DNA of 29,151 nucleotides. Source: JAWXTP01 sp044433415 (lineage in GTDB: Bacteria; Bacteroidota; Bacteroidia; Bacteroidales; Rikenellaceae). Position 1 is the first letter of the stretch, and the number at the start of each line of letters is the position of its first letter. Below, in pieces: positions 15,212-23,506 of the stretch. The notes below the pieces were generated by a model, which saw only the letters and a list, made by a program, of their open reading frames with translations, ran no database searches and was not told the origin of the DNA. Location: assembly GCA_044433415.1 (NCBI GenBank), contig JAWXTP010000028.1, positions 1 through 29,151 of the forward strand, given 5' to 3'. A program made the position numbers and the translations under genes.

Positions 15212-15242
15212 CAAAGGTATAAAAAAAATATAACCAAGCAAA
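15212..15242 (-). promoter_or_regulatory. Promoter of the propeller lipoprotein gene
   Basis: The minus strand has TTTG (complement of 15239-15242), 19 nt, then TACCTTTG (complement of 15212-15219), a near-ideal Bacteroidota housekeeping promoter. The start is predicted near 15205, leaving a leader of about 120 nt. Confidence 0.65.
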
Positions 15243-15382
15243 TTTATTTAGATTTTTTATAAATTTTTTGTGATAAGTAGTGTTAATCCTTAAGTGTTTT
15301 TTACAAAAAAATGGGGAAATGAATAGTGCAAAATTGGAGAGTTTGTATTTGGTAATTACAATTGTTAAATTCAGGGAATAAA

Positions 15383-15417
15383 AATCCCAATGCAAAACCT
15401 TAGTTCGCATTGGGATT
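15383..15417 (-). terminator. nrdDG terminator; hairpin shared with 13285-13319, copy B
   Basis: AATCCCAATGC (15383-15393) and GCATTGGGATT (15407-15417) with a 13-nt loop, starting 8 nt after the nrdG stop on the minus strand and followed there by TTTTATT. The same stem recurs at 13285. Confidence 0.75.
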
Positions 15418-15424
15418 AGGACGG

Positions 15425-15889
15425 TTATTTTTGTAGCTTTATGATTCTTTGATTTTTACTACCTCTAAAACGTATCTCAGGGTCATTTAATTCAATGATA
15501 TAAGGACCGTCTACTAGAACATCTAGATAGGGTAGGACTTTCGATAAATCCTCGTTTGCAGTTATCTCTTCATAAGTATATCCTGTGTAGCACCAAATGT
15601 TCATCTTTGTTTCTTCTTTTAATCGCTTAGCAAGGATTAAAAGTTCCTCAGGGTTGTAAAAAGGATCTCCCCCTGAGAGAGTAATGCCGTCTAATATAGG
15701 GTTACTTAATATCTCAGAAATAATCTTTTGTAATAATTTCTCGGTAAAAGGTACACCATATTCAGGATTCCAGCTCTTAGGGTTCTGGCATCCTTTACAG
15801 CGGTGCTTACACCCTGCTAGATATATAGAATAACGTATCCCCTCGCCATCTACTATGGTTTCGGGGAAAGTTTTCATTAAATATAACAT
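15425..15889 (-). CDS. nrdG: Anaerobic ribonucleotide reductase activating protein NrdG
   Basis: Radical SAM enzyme that generates the glycyl radical on NrdD. 154 residues, the normal NrdG length. The cluster motif C-x3-C-x2-C is seen in YLAGCKHRCKGCQNPKSWNP (about residues 27-37). TLSGGDPFYN is the SAM-binding GGDP motif, followed by WCYTGYTYEE and DVLVDGPY, both family signatures. It starts 9 nt after the nrdD stop, so the two are one operon under the cobalamin riboswitch upstream of nrdD. An internal Met (residue 5) is an alternative start, but MLYLMKTFPETIVDGEG fits the family better from residue 1. Confidence 0.96.
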   Translation of the reverse strand: MLYLMKTFPETIVDGEGIRYSIYLAGCKHRCKGCQNPKSWNPEYGVPFTEKLLQKIISEILSNPILDGITLSGGDPFYNPEELLILAKRLKEETKMNIWCYTGYTYEEITANEDLSKVLPYLDVLVDGPYIIELNDPEIRFRGSKNQRIIKLQK

Positions 15890-15897
15890 ATATAATA

Positions 15898-18285
15898 CTA
15901 GCTATGTTTTATTCTGTTAGCTTCTTCAGCTCTTTTAGCTTGATTCCAACTAGATAAATCGCCTGTAAGATACCCAGTTATACGTCGCATGCGAAGTATG
16001 TTATCACTGCTACATAGAGGACAAGAGTTTTGTATTACGCCCTTATATCCACATGAGTTACAAGTGTCTACAGGATGGTTTATAGAACCATAACCTATAT
16101 TTTCATCACGCATAACCTTAACGATTTTACATATAGCTTGTACGTTTTTCTTAGCTTCACCGTCTAGCTCCACATAAGTGATGTGACCACCTAAAGTAAT
16201 TTTATGGAAAGGAGCTTCACATTTAATCTTGTCAGATATAGTGATTTTCTCTTTTACATCAACGTGGAAAGAGTTTACATAATAATCCTCGTCTGTAACA
16301 CCTTTGATAACACCATATTTCTGTCTGTCCATTTTAGTGAAACGACCTGCAAGACCTTCTGCTGGAGTTGCTAATACAGAGAAGTTAAGATTGTATTTTT
16401 CTTTATAGATAGCTACAACTTTGTTCATTTCAAGGATAGCATCATGTAGGGTATTCCAAGCTGTTTTGTTTGTGCCGTGACCTTCGCCATAAAGAGCAAC
16501 CATAGCATTGTGGCCACCTATGAAACCTATACCTAAAGTCCCTTGATTGATAACGTCACCAACTTCGTCAGAAGCGTTTAAATCAGCTCCACCTTTCCAT
16601 ACATTATTACTCATCATGAAAGGGAACTGGCGCGCTAAAGCTGTACGTTGGTATTGGTAACGCACGTAAAGTTGATCAGCAATCAAAGTAGCTGTTTTGT
16701 TAATAGCTGCTAAGAAAAGTTCTTTAGCTTTACTTTCAAGAGCTTCTTTGTCATTGTTGTCTACTAGCTTTTTAGCTTCAATCATTGCTTCAATAGCAAG
16801 ACGTGGCATGTTTAAAGTAGAAAACGAAAGATTACCACGTCCTATAGGGGTTTTTTCGCCTACAAGGTTTTCAAAAACCCTTGTACGACAACCCATAGTG
16901 GCAAGCTCATATTTGTAGCGTTTAGGATCGTTAATATCCCATTTGTCATTTGTGTTAAATGGTGTATCTAAGAACATGTAGTTAGGAAACAATGCACGTG
17001 ACGTTGTTTTACATGATTTTAGGTATAAGTCAAAGTTAGGGGCTTCAAATTCGATTTTGCCATCCATTGCATCTTCAAAATTTGCCATAGCTTTGTTGTA
17101 GTCATTCTCAGAGAATGAAACGCCATCTTTAATTTTGAAAATTTGTATAGGAAATACAGGCACTTCACCTCTTGAGCCTAAGCCTTCAACAGTTGAGCTG
17201 AAAAGTTCTTCAATCACCATACGTCCCTCAGCTGATGTGTCAGTACCATAGTTTATTGAGCTAAATACAACTTGGTTACCACCACGTGAGTGCATAGTAT
17301 TTAGGTTGTGGATAAAGCCTTCCATTGCTTGGTGAGTGTCCTTACGTGTTGAAGCAAGAGCTTTTTTAGCAATAGACTTTAATACTTTCTTAGGTATGTT
17401 AGTGTTTAAGCACGCTAATTTAGTATGTATATTCTCAATTTGTTCATCTGTTACTTTTATAGAAGGATATTCGCTTCTAACAAGTTCTTTTAGTACCTTG
17501 TCATCTATATCTTGTTCTTGTAAAGATAGGTAGAAATGAGTACTTGAGCACACATGCTTAACGAAAGACTTGTAAACACCTTTTGCCATAAAGAAATCGA
17601 AAGCAGGGATGGATTGACCTCCATGCTGTTCATTCTGATTGGTCTGGAAGATGATAGTTGCAAGTGTTGCATAGCTTTGTATGCTTTGAGGTGTACGTAT
17701 GCTGCCATTCTTAGTTCTAAATCCACGTTCAAAAAGATCATCTAAGTCATATTGAACACAAGTAGTTGTTTTAGTAGGGTAGTAATCTAGGTCATGGATA
17801 TGTATATCACCTGTGATATGAGCTTCAGTAAATTTCTTAGGTAACAGATATTTATATGTATAATCTTTAGTAATTTCAGATGCAAAAGTCATCATTTGTC
17901 CTGATGGAGTATGGCTAGACATATTTGCATTACTTAGATTAACATCATTTTGAACGATAGTAACAATACCGTCCATAATGTGTTTTATTTTAGTTTTTTT
18001 GTCACGCTCCACGTTACGCCATTCACGATAGATGATGTATTTCTTAGCAATCTCAGGCTTAACTTTCATTAATTCTTTTTCGACTATGTCTTGAATTTCC
18101 TCAACCGTAATTGTTAAACTTTCAAAATGACCAATTACACTCATAGTTATATCTGCAATGAGCTTATCTTCATTAGATATGCCACTTGCTAAAAATGCTT
18201 TAGAGATAGCATTTTTAATTTTACTGATAGAAAAATCTTCTTTTTTCCCATCTCTTTTAATGATGCAAATTTCTGCGTAATTCAT
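15898..18285 (-). CDS. nrdD: Anaerobic (class III) ribonucleoside-triphosphate reductase NrdD
   Basis: Reduces NTPs to dNTPs under anaerobic conditions with a glycyl radical. 795 residues, slightly long: N-terminal ATP-cone (IKRDGKKEDFSISKIKNAIS, residues about 9-28) for allosteric control, catalytic barrel with HIHDLDYYPTKTTTCVQYDL (about residues 165-184) and ATMGCRTRVFEN, then a zinc site of two Cys pairs (CNSCG and CPLC near 735-755). The C-terminus has the glycyl radical loop RRITGYLTGDLSSWN with Gly771. It is the first gene of nrdD-nrdG, with a leader of about 310 nt carrying a cobalamin riboswitch. It does not itself use B12, so the switch implies a B12-dependent alternative elsewhere. 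Confidence 0.97.
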   Translation of the reverse strand: MNYAEICIIKRDGKKEDFSISKIKNAISKAFLASGISNEDKLIADITMSVIGHFESLTITVEEIQDIVEKELMKVKPEIAKKYIIYREWRNVERDKKTKIKHIMDGIVTIVQNDVNLSNANMSSHTPSGQMMTFASEITKDYTYKYLLPKKFTEAHITGDIHIHDLDYYPTKTTTCVQYDLDDLFERGFRTKNGSIRTPQSIQSYATLATIIFQTNQNEQHGGQSIPAFDFFMAKGVYKSFVKHVCSSTHFYLSLQEQDIDDKVLKELVRSEYPSIKVTDEQIENIHTKLACLNTNIPKKVLKSIAKKALASTRKDTHQAMEGFIHNLNTMHSRGGNQVVFSSINYGTDTSAEGRMVIEELFSSTVEGLGSRGEVPVFPIQIFKIKDGVSFSENDYNKAMANFEDAMDGKIEFEAPNFDLYLKSCKTTSRALFPNYMFLDTPFNTNDKWDINDPKRYKYELATMGCRTRVFENLVGEKTPIGRGNLSFSTLNMPRLAIEAMIEAKKLVDNNDKEALESKAKELFLAAINKTATLIADQLYVRYQYQRTALARQFPFMMSNNVWKGGADLNASDEVGDVINQGTLGIGFIGGHNAMVALYGEGHGTNKTAWNTLHDAILEMNKVVAIYKEKYNLNFSVLATPAEGLAGRFTKMDRQKYGVIKGVTDEDYYVNSFHVDVKEKITISDKIKCEAPFHKITLGGHITYVELDGEAKKNVQAICKIVKVMRDENIGYGSINHPVDTCNSCGYKGVIQNSCPLCSSDNILRMRRITGYLTGDLSSWNQAKRAEEANRIKHS

Positions 18286-18296
18286 GGTAAAAGTAT

Positions 18297-18390
18297 GTGT
18301 ATTACAGTTAGTAAAAAAAGAATAAAGTAAAGTAATACACGACTACAACAGACAGTATATAGCTTTTAAGAGCTATAATACACGTTGTAG
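18297..18390 (-). promoter_or_regulatory. Candidate expression platform of the cobalamin riboswitch
   Basis: Between aptamer and nrdD start the minus-strand RNA can form (i) a stem CTACAAC/GTTGTAG (complement of 18384-18390 with 18343-18349) enclosing TATAGCT/AGCTATA (18358-18377), and (ii) a 9-bp stem GTGTATTAC (complement of 18332-18340) with GTAATACAC (complement of 18297-18305), ending 12 nt before the ATG. A second GTGTATTA (complement of 18376-18383) lies inside stem (i), so the segment near the start codon could pair with either copy. That is a plausible switch. A U-rich run (CUUUUUUU) falls in the loop of stem (ii), so both translational masking and termination are conceivable. Confidence 0.45.
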
Positions 18391-18440
18391 AGATATTGCT
18401 TACACTTTTATTCCCGAAAGTTAATTAGCGTATTTTGTAT

Positions 18441-18582
18441 ATTAGCAGGTCTTCTGACTTACTCATTTTACAGCCTTCCCATATTGAAATTGTACAGTGG
18501 CGTTATTGTAAAATTATCCGAGAGCTTACAGCAGCGGGTACTGTTCTCGATTTTCACGAGATTCCCTATTTCCCCAAATTGT
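18441..18582 (-). ncRNA. Cobalamin (B12) riboswitch
   Basis: Read on the minus strand, the segment follows the conserved core in order: GGGAAT with GTGAAAATC and ACCCGCTGCTGTAAGCTCTC, a variable arm, GCCACTGT, ATGGGAAGG, and the 3' block GTAAGTCAGAAGACCTGC that matches the AGYCAGgAGACCTGC consensus. This is one of the clearest RNA signals in the window. It lies in the leader of nrdD-nrdG, about 155 nt before the ATG. Adenosylcobalamin binding would be expected to lower nrdDG expression, as known for other B12-independent isozymes with such leaders. Confidence 0.93.
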
Positions 18583-18600
18583 TCTGGACTAATAACAGTA

Positions 18601-18608
18601 CAAAGATA
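18601..18608 (-). promoter_or_regulatory. -7 box of the riboswitch-nrdDG transcript
   Basis: The minus strand reads TATCTTTG, an exact TAnnTTTG, placing the start near 18594, a dozen nt before the riboswitch core. A matching -33 element is not obvious. Confidence 0.55.
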
Positions 18609-18708
18609 CAAAATAATATCCCATTTGGTACACGTTTAGGTATAAATAAAATTTATAAGGCTATTGATTTGATGTTAATATATTGATTGTAAATGTGTTG
18701 TTAAGTGA

Positions 18709-18757
18709 CAAAAAAATCCCCTAAATCAAAGACTTTAAAGACTTCAATTTAGGGGAT
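18709..18757 (-). terminator. Terminator of the C69 dipeptidase gene
   Basis: ATCCCCTAAAT (18716-18726) and ATTTAGGGGAT (18747-18757) form a perfect 11-bp stem. The A run to the left becomes a T7 tract on the minus strand. It lies about 85 bp downstream of the dipeptidase stop, beyond a repeat copy at 18778. Confidence 0.8.
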
Positions 18758-18777
18758 AAATAGTGTGTTTTCGCTAT

Positions 18778-18826
18778 AAAGGAACTTCTAAAATCTAATA
18801 AAACTAGCTTTTATGTTTCCCTTAAG
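18778..18826. repeat. Intergenic palindromic repeat, copy 6
   Basis: AAAGGAACTTCTAAAATCTA at the left; the complement of the right end reads CCTTAAGGGAAACATAAAAG. The two arms are imperfect inverted copies, about 49 bp in total, between the dipeptidase stop (18842) and its terminator. The left end is close to that of copies 7 and 9. Confidence 0.45.
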
Positions 18827-18841
18827 GCTATATGAGACGTA

Positions 18842-20497
18842 TTATTTTGATAATAATTTGTCACCTGTATCTTTAATAACAGCTTCTTTCCATTTTTTAG
18901 AATAACCCATAGATTTAGGTGAAGCAGGTATACCTTTATTATTACCATTATCAATAAATCCGTTTTCGTCTTCGGCTTTAACGTTTCCGTCGATGAATTT
19001 AACAACAAGATATTTGTCAAGTTCTACCCATTGATTGAAAATGTCAGCAGCAGTCATAGAAGAGTACTTAGTTAAGAACTCTCTAGCCTTCTCAGGGCAC
19101 TCATTGTAAAGCTCTACAGCAGCTTTATCAATAGCAGGGATTTCTTCCATACATTTAACCATGTGGTTATCGATTTTTTCACGAATTACAGGTTCTGCGA
19201 AGTTGTAGATGCCGTAAGCATAGTTAGTAACGCGGTTTGTTAACCAGAAAGCTGATTTGTCAGAATATTCTGTCATAGAACCATTACCATGTTCGAAAGA
19301 ATGAGGAACTTCTAGTGAAGAAGAGTAGATAGGTGTTAAGTAAGATGTAGCAGCATCGTCAGTACCAAACCAAATAATACCACCTACAGCATCAGGTAAC
19401 CAGCTTCTTGCTTGACCTAACAACCAGAAACCTGTTTGTTGAGTAGCGATAGCACGTTCGTTAAAGTAAGTTTTACCGTCAACTTCAAAAGTCATAGGTC
19501 TCCATCTGTAAGGCACTTCATTACCACCAGCACCAATATCTGTACGCATATCCATAGGAGTACCTTCATAGTGGTCTCTCATGATGTCAGCAACTTCTTT
19601 TACAGATAATTTCTCAGCAGGTTTCACCCATAGAGGCATTCTTTTTGAAGAGTCATGACCCATAGCGTAATCTAAATATTCATCAACTCCACCTTTAGTC
19701 ATAATATTGAAAGCACTCCATACACGAGCTTCACAGAAACGCATAGCACCAAAATCTAGAGGAGCATAAACATCAGAGAAACTAAAGTTTTTATCTTTAC
19801 CGCTGTAAAGACCCCTCTCACGAGCTAAAGTGATAACATCTTCTGCATAAATACAGTTTTCAGGGTCGTTTAAAGGGAATTGTGTAATACGAGCTTGGTT
19901 AGCATGAGCAGAAACATATCCATCAGGAATACGCATAGCCACCCAAACAGCGCCCTTTTTACCTTCACCTTTACCCATCATTTCCATAATCCAAACGTCA
20001 TTTTTGTCAGATATAGAGAAAGATTCACCGCTAGAATAGTAACCATATTCAGCAACAAGGCTAGTCATAATATCTATAGCCTCACGAGCAGTTTTAGCAC
20101 GTTGTAGAGTAACATAGATAAGAGAACCATAGTCCATAATGCCCTCACGGTTACGTAATTCAGGAAGGCCGCCAAAAGTAGTTTCAGTAATAACAACTTG
20201 GTGTTCGTTCATGTTACTTATCGTAGAGTAAGTTTCTTCCACTTGGTCTATTTCTCCTAGATATTTACCTGTATCCCATTCGTAGATTTTAAGTTTTTCA
20301 CCTTTTGCATATTTTGTGCGAGGGTTGAAGTATGCTTCTCCAAAAAGAGAGTGCGAATCTGCTGCATAAGTTAGCATAGTAGAGCCATCAGTAGAAGCGC
20401 CACGTGTAATAAGTAAGTTTGTACATGCATCTGATTTATACATGCTTAGTGCTAAAGTTACAACGGCTAGAACTTTAGGAATTAATTTAATTTTCAT
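18842..20497 (-). CDS. Exported C69-family dipeptidase (PepD-like)
   Basis: 551-residue N-terminal-nucleophile peptidase. A hydrophobic signal (IPKVLAVVTLALSMYKSDA) leads directly to Cys25 in ACTNLLITRGASTDGS, the family C69 nucleophile that becomes N-terminal after processing. Other family stretches are YAADSHSLFGEAYFNPR, EDVITLARERGLYSG, DFGAMRFCEARVWSAFN and ATQQTGFWLLGQARSWLPD. It should cleave dipeptides in the periplasm or outside, probably for amino-acid nutrition. It is monocistronic and ends at its own terminator. The product is full length and I see no damage. Confidence 0.93.
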   Translation of the reverse strand: MKIKLIPKVLAVVTLALSMYKSDACTNLLITRGASTDGSTMLTYAADSHSLFGEAYFNPRTKYAKGEKLKIYEWDTGKYLGEIDQVEETYSTISNMNEHQVVITETTFGGLPELRNREGIMDYGSLIYVTLQRAKTAREAIDIMTSLVAEYGYYSSGESFSISDKNDVWIMEMMGKGEGKKGAVWVAMRIPDGYVSAHANQARITQFPLNDPENCIYAEDVITLARERGLYSGKDKNFSFSDVYAPLDFGAMRFCEARVWSAFNIMTKGGVDEYLDYAMGHDSSKRMPLWVKPAEKLSVKEVADIMRDHYEGTPMDMRTDIGAGGNEVPYRWRPMTFEVDGKTYFNERAIATQQTGFWLLGQARSWLPDAVGGIIWFGTDDAATSYLTPIYSSSLEVPHSFEHGNGSMTEYSDKSAFWLTNRVTNYAYGIYNFAEPVIREKIDNHMVKCMEEIPAIDKAAVELYNECPEKAREFLTKYSSMTAADIFNQWVELDKYLVVKFIDGNVKAEDENGFIDNGNNKGIPASPKSMGYSKKWKEAVIKDTGDKLLSK

Positions 20498-20589
20498 TTT
20501 TTAACTATTTTAAATTTAAATTTGTATTAATTATTGCCAAAATGTGTTATATTTGTATGTTAAAGGTTCTATAATAGATTATGATTTAT

Positions 20590-20620
20590 AGGGAACTTCT
20601 AATAACTAGATTTTAATAAC
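20590..20620. repeat. Intergenic repeat end, copy 7
   Basis: AGGGAACTTCTAATAACTAG followed by ATTTTAATAAC is a good match to the family consensus. Unlike most copies it lies in a divergent promoter region (between the dipeptidase and the YggS-type gene), 33 bp before the plus-strand start. No clear second arm. Confidence 0.4.
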
Positions 20621-20652
20621 TTTAAGAATAATCGAAACAAAGATATAAAATT

Positions 20653-21309
20653 ATGTCAATATCTCAAAATTTAGATGCTATTAGACAGACACTACCAAAG
20701 GGTGTGGAGTTAATAGTTGTTTCAAAATATCAGCCAGTAGAGAAATTACAGGAAGCCTATGATTGTGGGGAGAGGGTGTTTGGTGAAAGCAGGCCTCAGG
20801 AGTTGGTAAAGAAGTATGAAAGTTTACCTAAAGATATTAAATGGAATATGATAGGTGCTTTACAGACTAATAAAGTGAAATATATTGCACCTTTTATAGG
20901 CTTGATACATTCGGGGACTTCTAGTAAGTTATTTGAGGTAATAGACAAGGAGGCCAAAAAGTGTGATAGAGTAGTAGATGTTCTTTTTGAGATACATGTA
21001 GCACAAGAGGAAAGTAAACATGGTTGGGAAAAGAGTGAACTTTTAGAATATCTTGCTAATGGAGGACATCAAACACTTAATAATATCCGTTTTAGAGGAG
21101 TTATGGCTATGGCATCCTTTACTTATGACACTTCACTAGTGAAGCGGGAGTTTAAGCATGCAAAAGAGCTCTTTGATGAGATAAAACAAAACTTTTTTGC
21201 AGACAAAAATTATTTTGATACCATATCTATGGGTATGAGTGGAGATTATAAATTAGCTATAGAGAAGGGGGCTACCATGGTAAGGATAGGAACTTCTATT
21301 TTTAGATAG
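20653..21309 (+). CDS. YggS/PROSC-family PLP homeostasis protein
   Basis: 218-residue single-domain PLP-binding protein of the YggS/PLPBP family, which buffers pyridoxal phosphate. PLP Lys is Lys25 in IVVSKYQPVEKL; GERVFGESRPQEL, IGALQTNKVKYI and the C-terminal phosphate-binding SMGMSGDYKLAIEKGATMVR follow, ending IGTSIFR as usual. Oddities: the family WHxIGxLQ motif reads WNMIGALQ here, with the conserved His replaced by Asn, and the N-x2-QE pattern reads SRPQE. The fold and PLP site otherwise look intact. Followed after 47 bp by the DHOD-like gene in the same orientation. Confidence 0.93.
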   Translation: MSISQNLDAIRQTLPKGVELIVVSKYQPVEKLQEAYDCGERVFGESRPQELVKKYESLPKDIKWNMIGALQTNKVKYIAPFIGLIHSGTSSKLFEVIDKEAKKCDRVVDVLFEIHVAQEESKHGWEKSELLEYLANGGHQTLNNIRFRGVMAMASFTYDTSLVKREFKHAKELFDEIKQNFFADKNYFDTISMGMSGDYKLAIEKGATMVRIGTSIFR

Positions 21310-21356
21310 AGACTTAACAAGCAAATAAAAACAAACAAAATTTAAATAATAACCTT

Positions 21357-22334
21357 ATGAGTAATTTATCAGTAAATTATATGGGCTTAGAGCTTACTAG
21401 CCCTATAATAGCATCAAGTTGTGGTTTAACATCTAAACCTGAACAAATTAAAGCATTAAGTGAAGCAGGAGTTGGTGCAATAGTACTTAAATCTATATTT
21501 GAAGAACAAATTATGAGCGAAACAGCTTCTTTAGATTCTTCATCATACACAGAAGAAAGTGAGTACCTTTACCACTATATCAAACAAAACACCCTAGCAA
21601 AATATATGTCTTTAATCACAGAAGCTAAAAGTGTATCTAAAGCTCCAATTATCGCTAGTGTTAACTGTATGAGAGGTGGCGACTGGGTTCAATATGCTAA
21701 AGATATACAAGCAGCAGGAGCTGACGCTATAGAGTTAAATATCTATCTTGTACCTACAAGTTATAAAGAAACAGCTCAGTCTTTAGAGAAAGAATACCTA
21801 GACACTGTAGCAAAAATAGTTGAAAGTCTTACTATTCCTGTATCTGTAAAACTTACTAGCTCTTTTACAAACCCTATCAATATAGTTAATGAGCTATATT
21901 TAAGAGGTGCTAAAGCTGTAGTGTTGTTTAATAGATTCTATGAGCCTGATATTGATATAGAAACACTAGAAATTAAACAAGGTAGCATTTTGACTCAAGC
22001 AGGTGAAGCTCGTAATCTTCAACGTACTATAGCGCTTATGACTTCTGAGGTTAAGGGTATTAATGTAGCGGCTACAACAGGAGTTGTAAGTGGTGCTGAT
22101 GCTGTAAAGATGATTCTATGTGGAGCTATAGCTGTAGAAGTTTGCTCGGTGTTATACGAAAAAGGTGTTTCTGCCGTTACTGAATTAAACAACTTTATTA
22201 GCGAATATATGGAGCGCAATACTTATTCTAAAGTATCTGATTTCTGTGGAGTGATGAACAAACAAAATTGTTTGAGTTCTCACGAATACATGCGTTCTCA
22301 GTTTATGAAGTATTACGGTGGTTACGGTCAGTAA
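21357..22334 (+). CDS. Dihydroorotate dehydrogenase-like protein
   Basis: 325-residue TIM-barrel flavoprotein of the DHOD-like group common in Bacteroidota. Seen: SVNYMGLELTSPIIASSCGL at the start (the usual G-x3-PI-x2-AS), VLKSIFEEQI, SVNCMRGGDWVQYAKDIQ, GADAIELNIYLVPTS, VKLTSSF, and FMN-phosphate-like ATTGVVSGADAVKMILCGA. Where class 1 DHODs have ELNxSCPN with the catalytic Cys or Ser, this protein reads ELNIYLVPTS, so dihydroorotate oxidation is doubtful and the true substrate is unknown. Genuine PyrD is presumably elsewhere. No signal peptide; probably cytoplasmic. Its stop is followed within 5 bp by repeat copies. Confidence 0.9.
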   Translation: MSNLSVNYMGLELTSPIIASSCGLTSKPEQIKALSEAGVGAIVLKSIFEEQIMSETASLDSSSYTEESEYLYHYIKQNTLAKYMSLITEAKSVSKAPIIASVNCMRGGDWVQYAKDIQAAGADAIELNIYLVPTSYKETAQSLEKEYLDTVAKIVESLTIPVSVKLTSSFTNPINIVNELYLRGAKAVVLFNRFYEPDIDIETLEIKQGSILTQAGEARNLQRTIALMTSEVKGINVAATTGVVSGADAVKMILCGAIAVEVCSVLYEKGVSAVTELNNFISEYMERNTYSKVSDFCGVMNKQNCLSSHEYMRSQFMKYYGGYGQ

Positions 22335-22337
22335 TTG

Positions 22338-22404
22338 TTAGATGACTTTTAATAGCTGATTTTTAGAACTTAGCTTTAGGGAAACTTTTTTAAATTTTAT
22401 TATA
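22338..22404. repeat. Two tandem intergenic repeat ends, copy 8
   Basis: TTAGATGACTTTTAATAGCT then GATTTTTAG (22338-22366) and AGGGAAACTTTTTTAAATTT then TATTATA (22378-22404) both resemble the family end and lie in the same orientation, filling the gap between the DHOD-like and kinase genes. The match is weaker than at 8778 or 28973. Confidence 0.3.
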
Positions 22405-22408
22405 ATTT

Positions 22409-23506
22409 ATGAGTTCAAAACTAGAAAACATTGCTCTTCAATTTGAAATTGAAGGCACTTTGAAGTCTGTAGACCCTTTGGGGCAAGGGTTTATAAACGA
22501 CACATACATAGTTAGTGTGGATAATCCTTCAAAACGTTACATCTTACAACGTAAGAATAAAAATATTTTTACGAATGTGCCGTTTATGATGGATAATATA
22601 GTTAAAGTTAGCAATCACTTAAAAACTAAGATTGTTAATGAGGGAGGTGACCCAACACGTGAGTCCATGACTATAATTCCTACACATGAAGGTCAATTTT
22701 ATTATCTTGATGAAGATGAGGAATATTGGGCTGTATGTTTGTTTATTGAGGATACAAAGGCTTATGACGTTGCTGATACAACGGAATTAGTTTTTAAATG
22801 TGGTAAGGGTATAGGTAAATTTCAAAGTATGCTTTCTGATTTTGAAGGTGAACTCGTTGATATTCTACCAGGGTTTCATAACATAAGTTATAGATATAAA
22901 CAATGGGATGAAGCTATAAGTAACGATGTAGCAGGTAGAGTGTCTGAGCTTTCTAAAGAAATAGAATGGATAGATTCTCGTAAAGAGGAGATGTTAGAGT
23001 TTTGGGCAAAGGTTGAAAGCGGAGAAATCCCTAGACGTGTGTCTCATAATGACACTAAAATTTCAAACATATTGTTCGATAAGGATAGTAATGTGCTGTG
23101 TGTCATAGATCTTGATACTGTATTAAGTAGCACTTGTTTAAATGATTTTGGTGACGCTATCCGTACTTGTACAAACACAGGCAAGGAAGACGACCTTGAT
23201 TTAGACAAGGTTTCTGTAAATATAGAAATGTTTGAGGCTTATACTAAAGGATATTTAAGCGAGGCTTCAAAGTTTTTAAATGAAACAGAAAAGGAGCTAT
23301 TAGTTTTTGGTGCTAGATACATAATTTATGAACAAGCTCTACGTTTTTTAATGGACTATATTAATGGAGATACCTATTATAAGATAAAATCTCCAAAACA
23401 TAATCTTGAAAGAACTCTTGCTCAATGTAAGCTACTTGAAAGTCTAGAAGAACAATATGAGGAAACGTGTAAAATAGTAAAAAATATATTAAATGAAAAT
23501 TGCTAA
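22409..23506 (+). CDS. APH-fold kinase, N-acetylhexosamine 1-kinase (NahK)-like
   Basis: 365-residue aminoglycoside-phosphotransferase-fold kinase. Motifs: GQGFINDTYIV (nucleotide-loop region, about residues 25-35), RYILQRKNKNIF, the catalytic loop RVSHNDTKISNILFD (about residues 210-224) and VIDLDTVLSS with the metal-binding Asp, then LNDFGDAIRTCTN. This set (HNDTKxxN, IDLDTV, DFGDAIR) is that of NahK-like sugar 1-kinases rather than antibiotic kinases, so phosphorylation of an amino sugar at C1 is likely; the substrate is not proven. The 3' end overlaps the CBM9-like gene by 14 bp, which suggests coupled expression in carbohydrate use. Confidence 0.85.
   Translation: MSSKLENIALQFEIEGTLKSVDPLGQGFINDTYIVSVDNPSKRYILQRKNKNIFTNVPFMMDNIVKVSNHLKTKIVNEGGDPTRESMTIIPTHEGQFYYLDEDEEYWAVCLFIEDTKAYDVADTTELVFKCGKGIGKFQSMLSDFEGELVDILPGFHNISYRYKQWDEAISNDVAGRVSELSKEIEWIDSRKEEMLEFWAKVESGEIPRRVSHNDTKISNILFDKDSNVLCVIDLDTVLSSTCLNDFGDAIRTCTNTGKEDDLDLDKVSVNIEMFEAYTKGYLSEASKFLNETEKELLVFGARYIIYEQALRFLMDYINGDTYYKIKSPKHNLERTLAQCKLLESLEEQYEETCKIVKNILNENC

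Noticed and set aside
15198..15410. 70-codon minus-strand open frame between the propeller gene and nrdG
   Set aside because: It overlaps the nrdDG terminator hairpin and the propeller promoter, and has low-complexity content.
16697..17745. Several plus-strand frames and one minus-strand frame inside nrdD
   Set aside because: Shadow frames of a long intact gene, with no independent signals.
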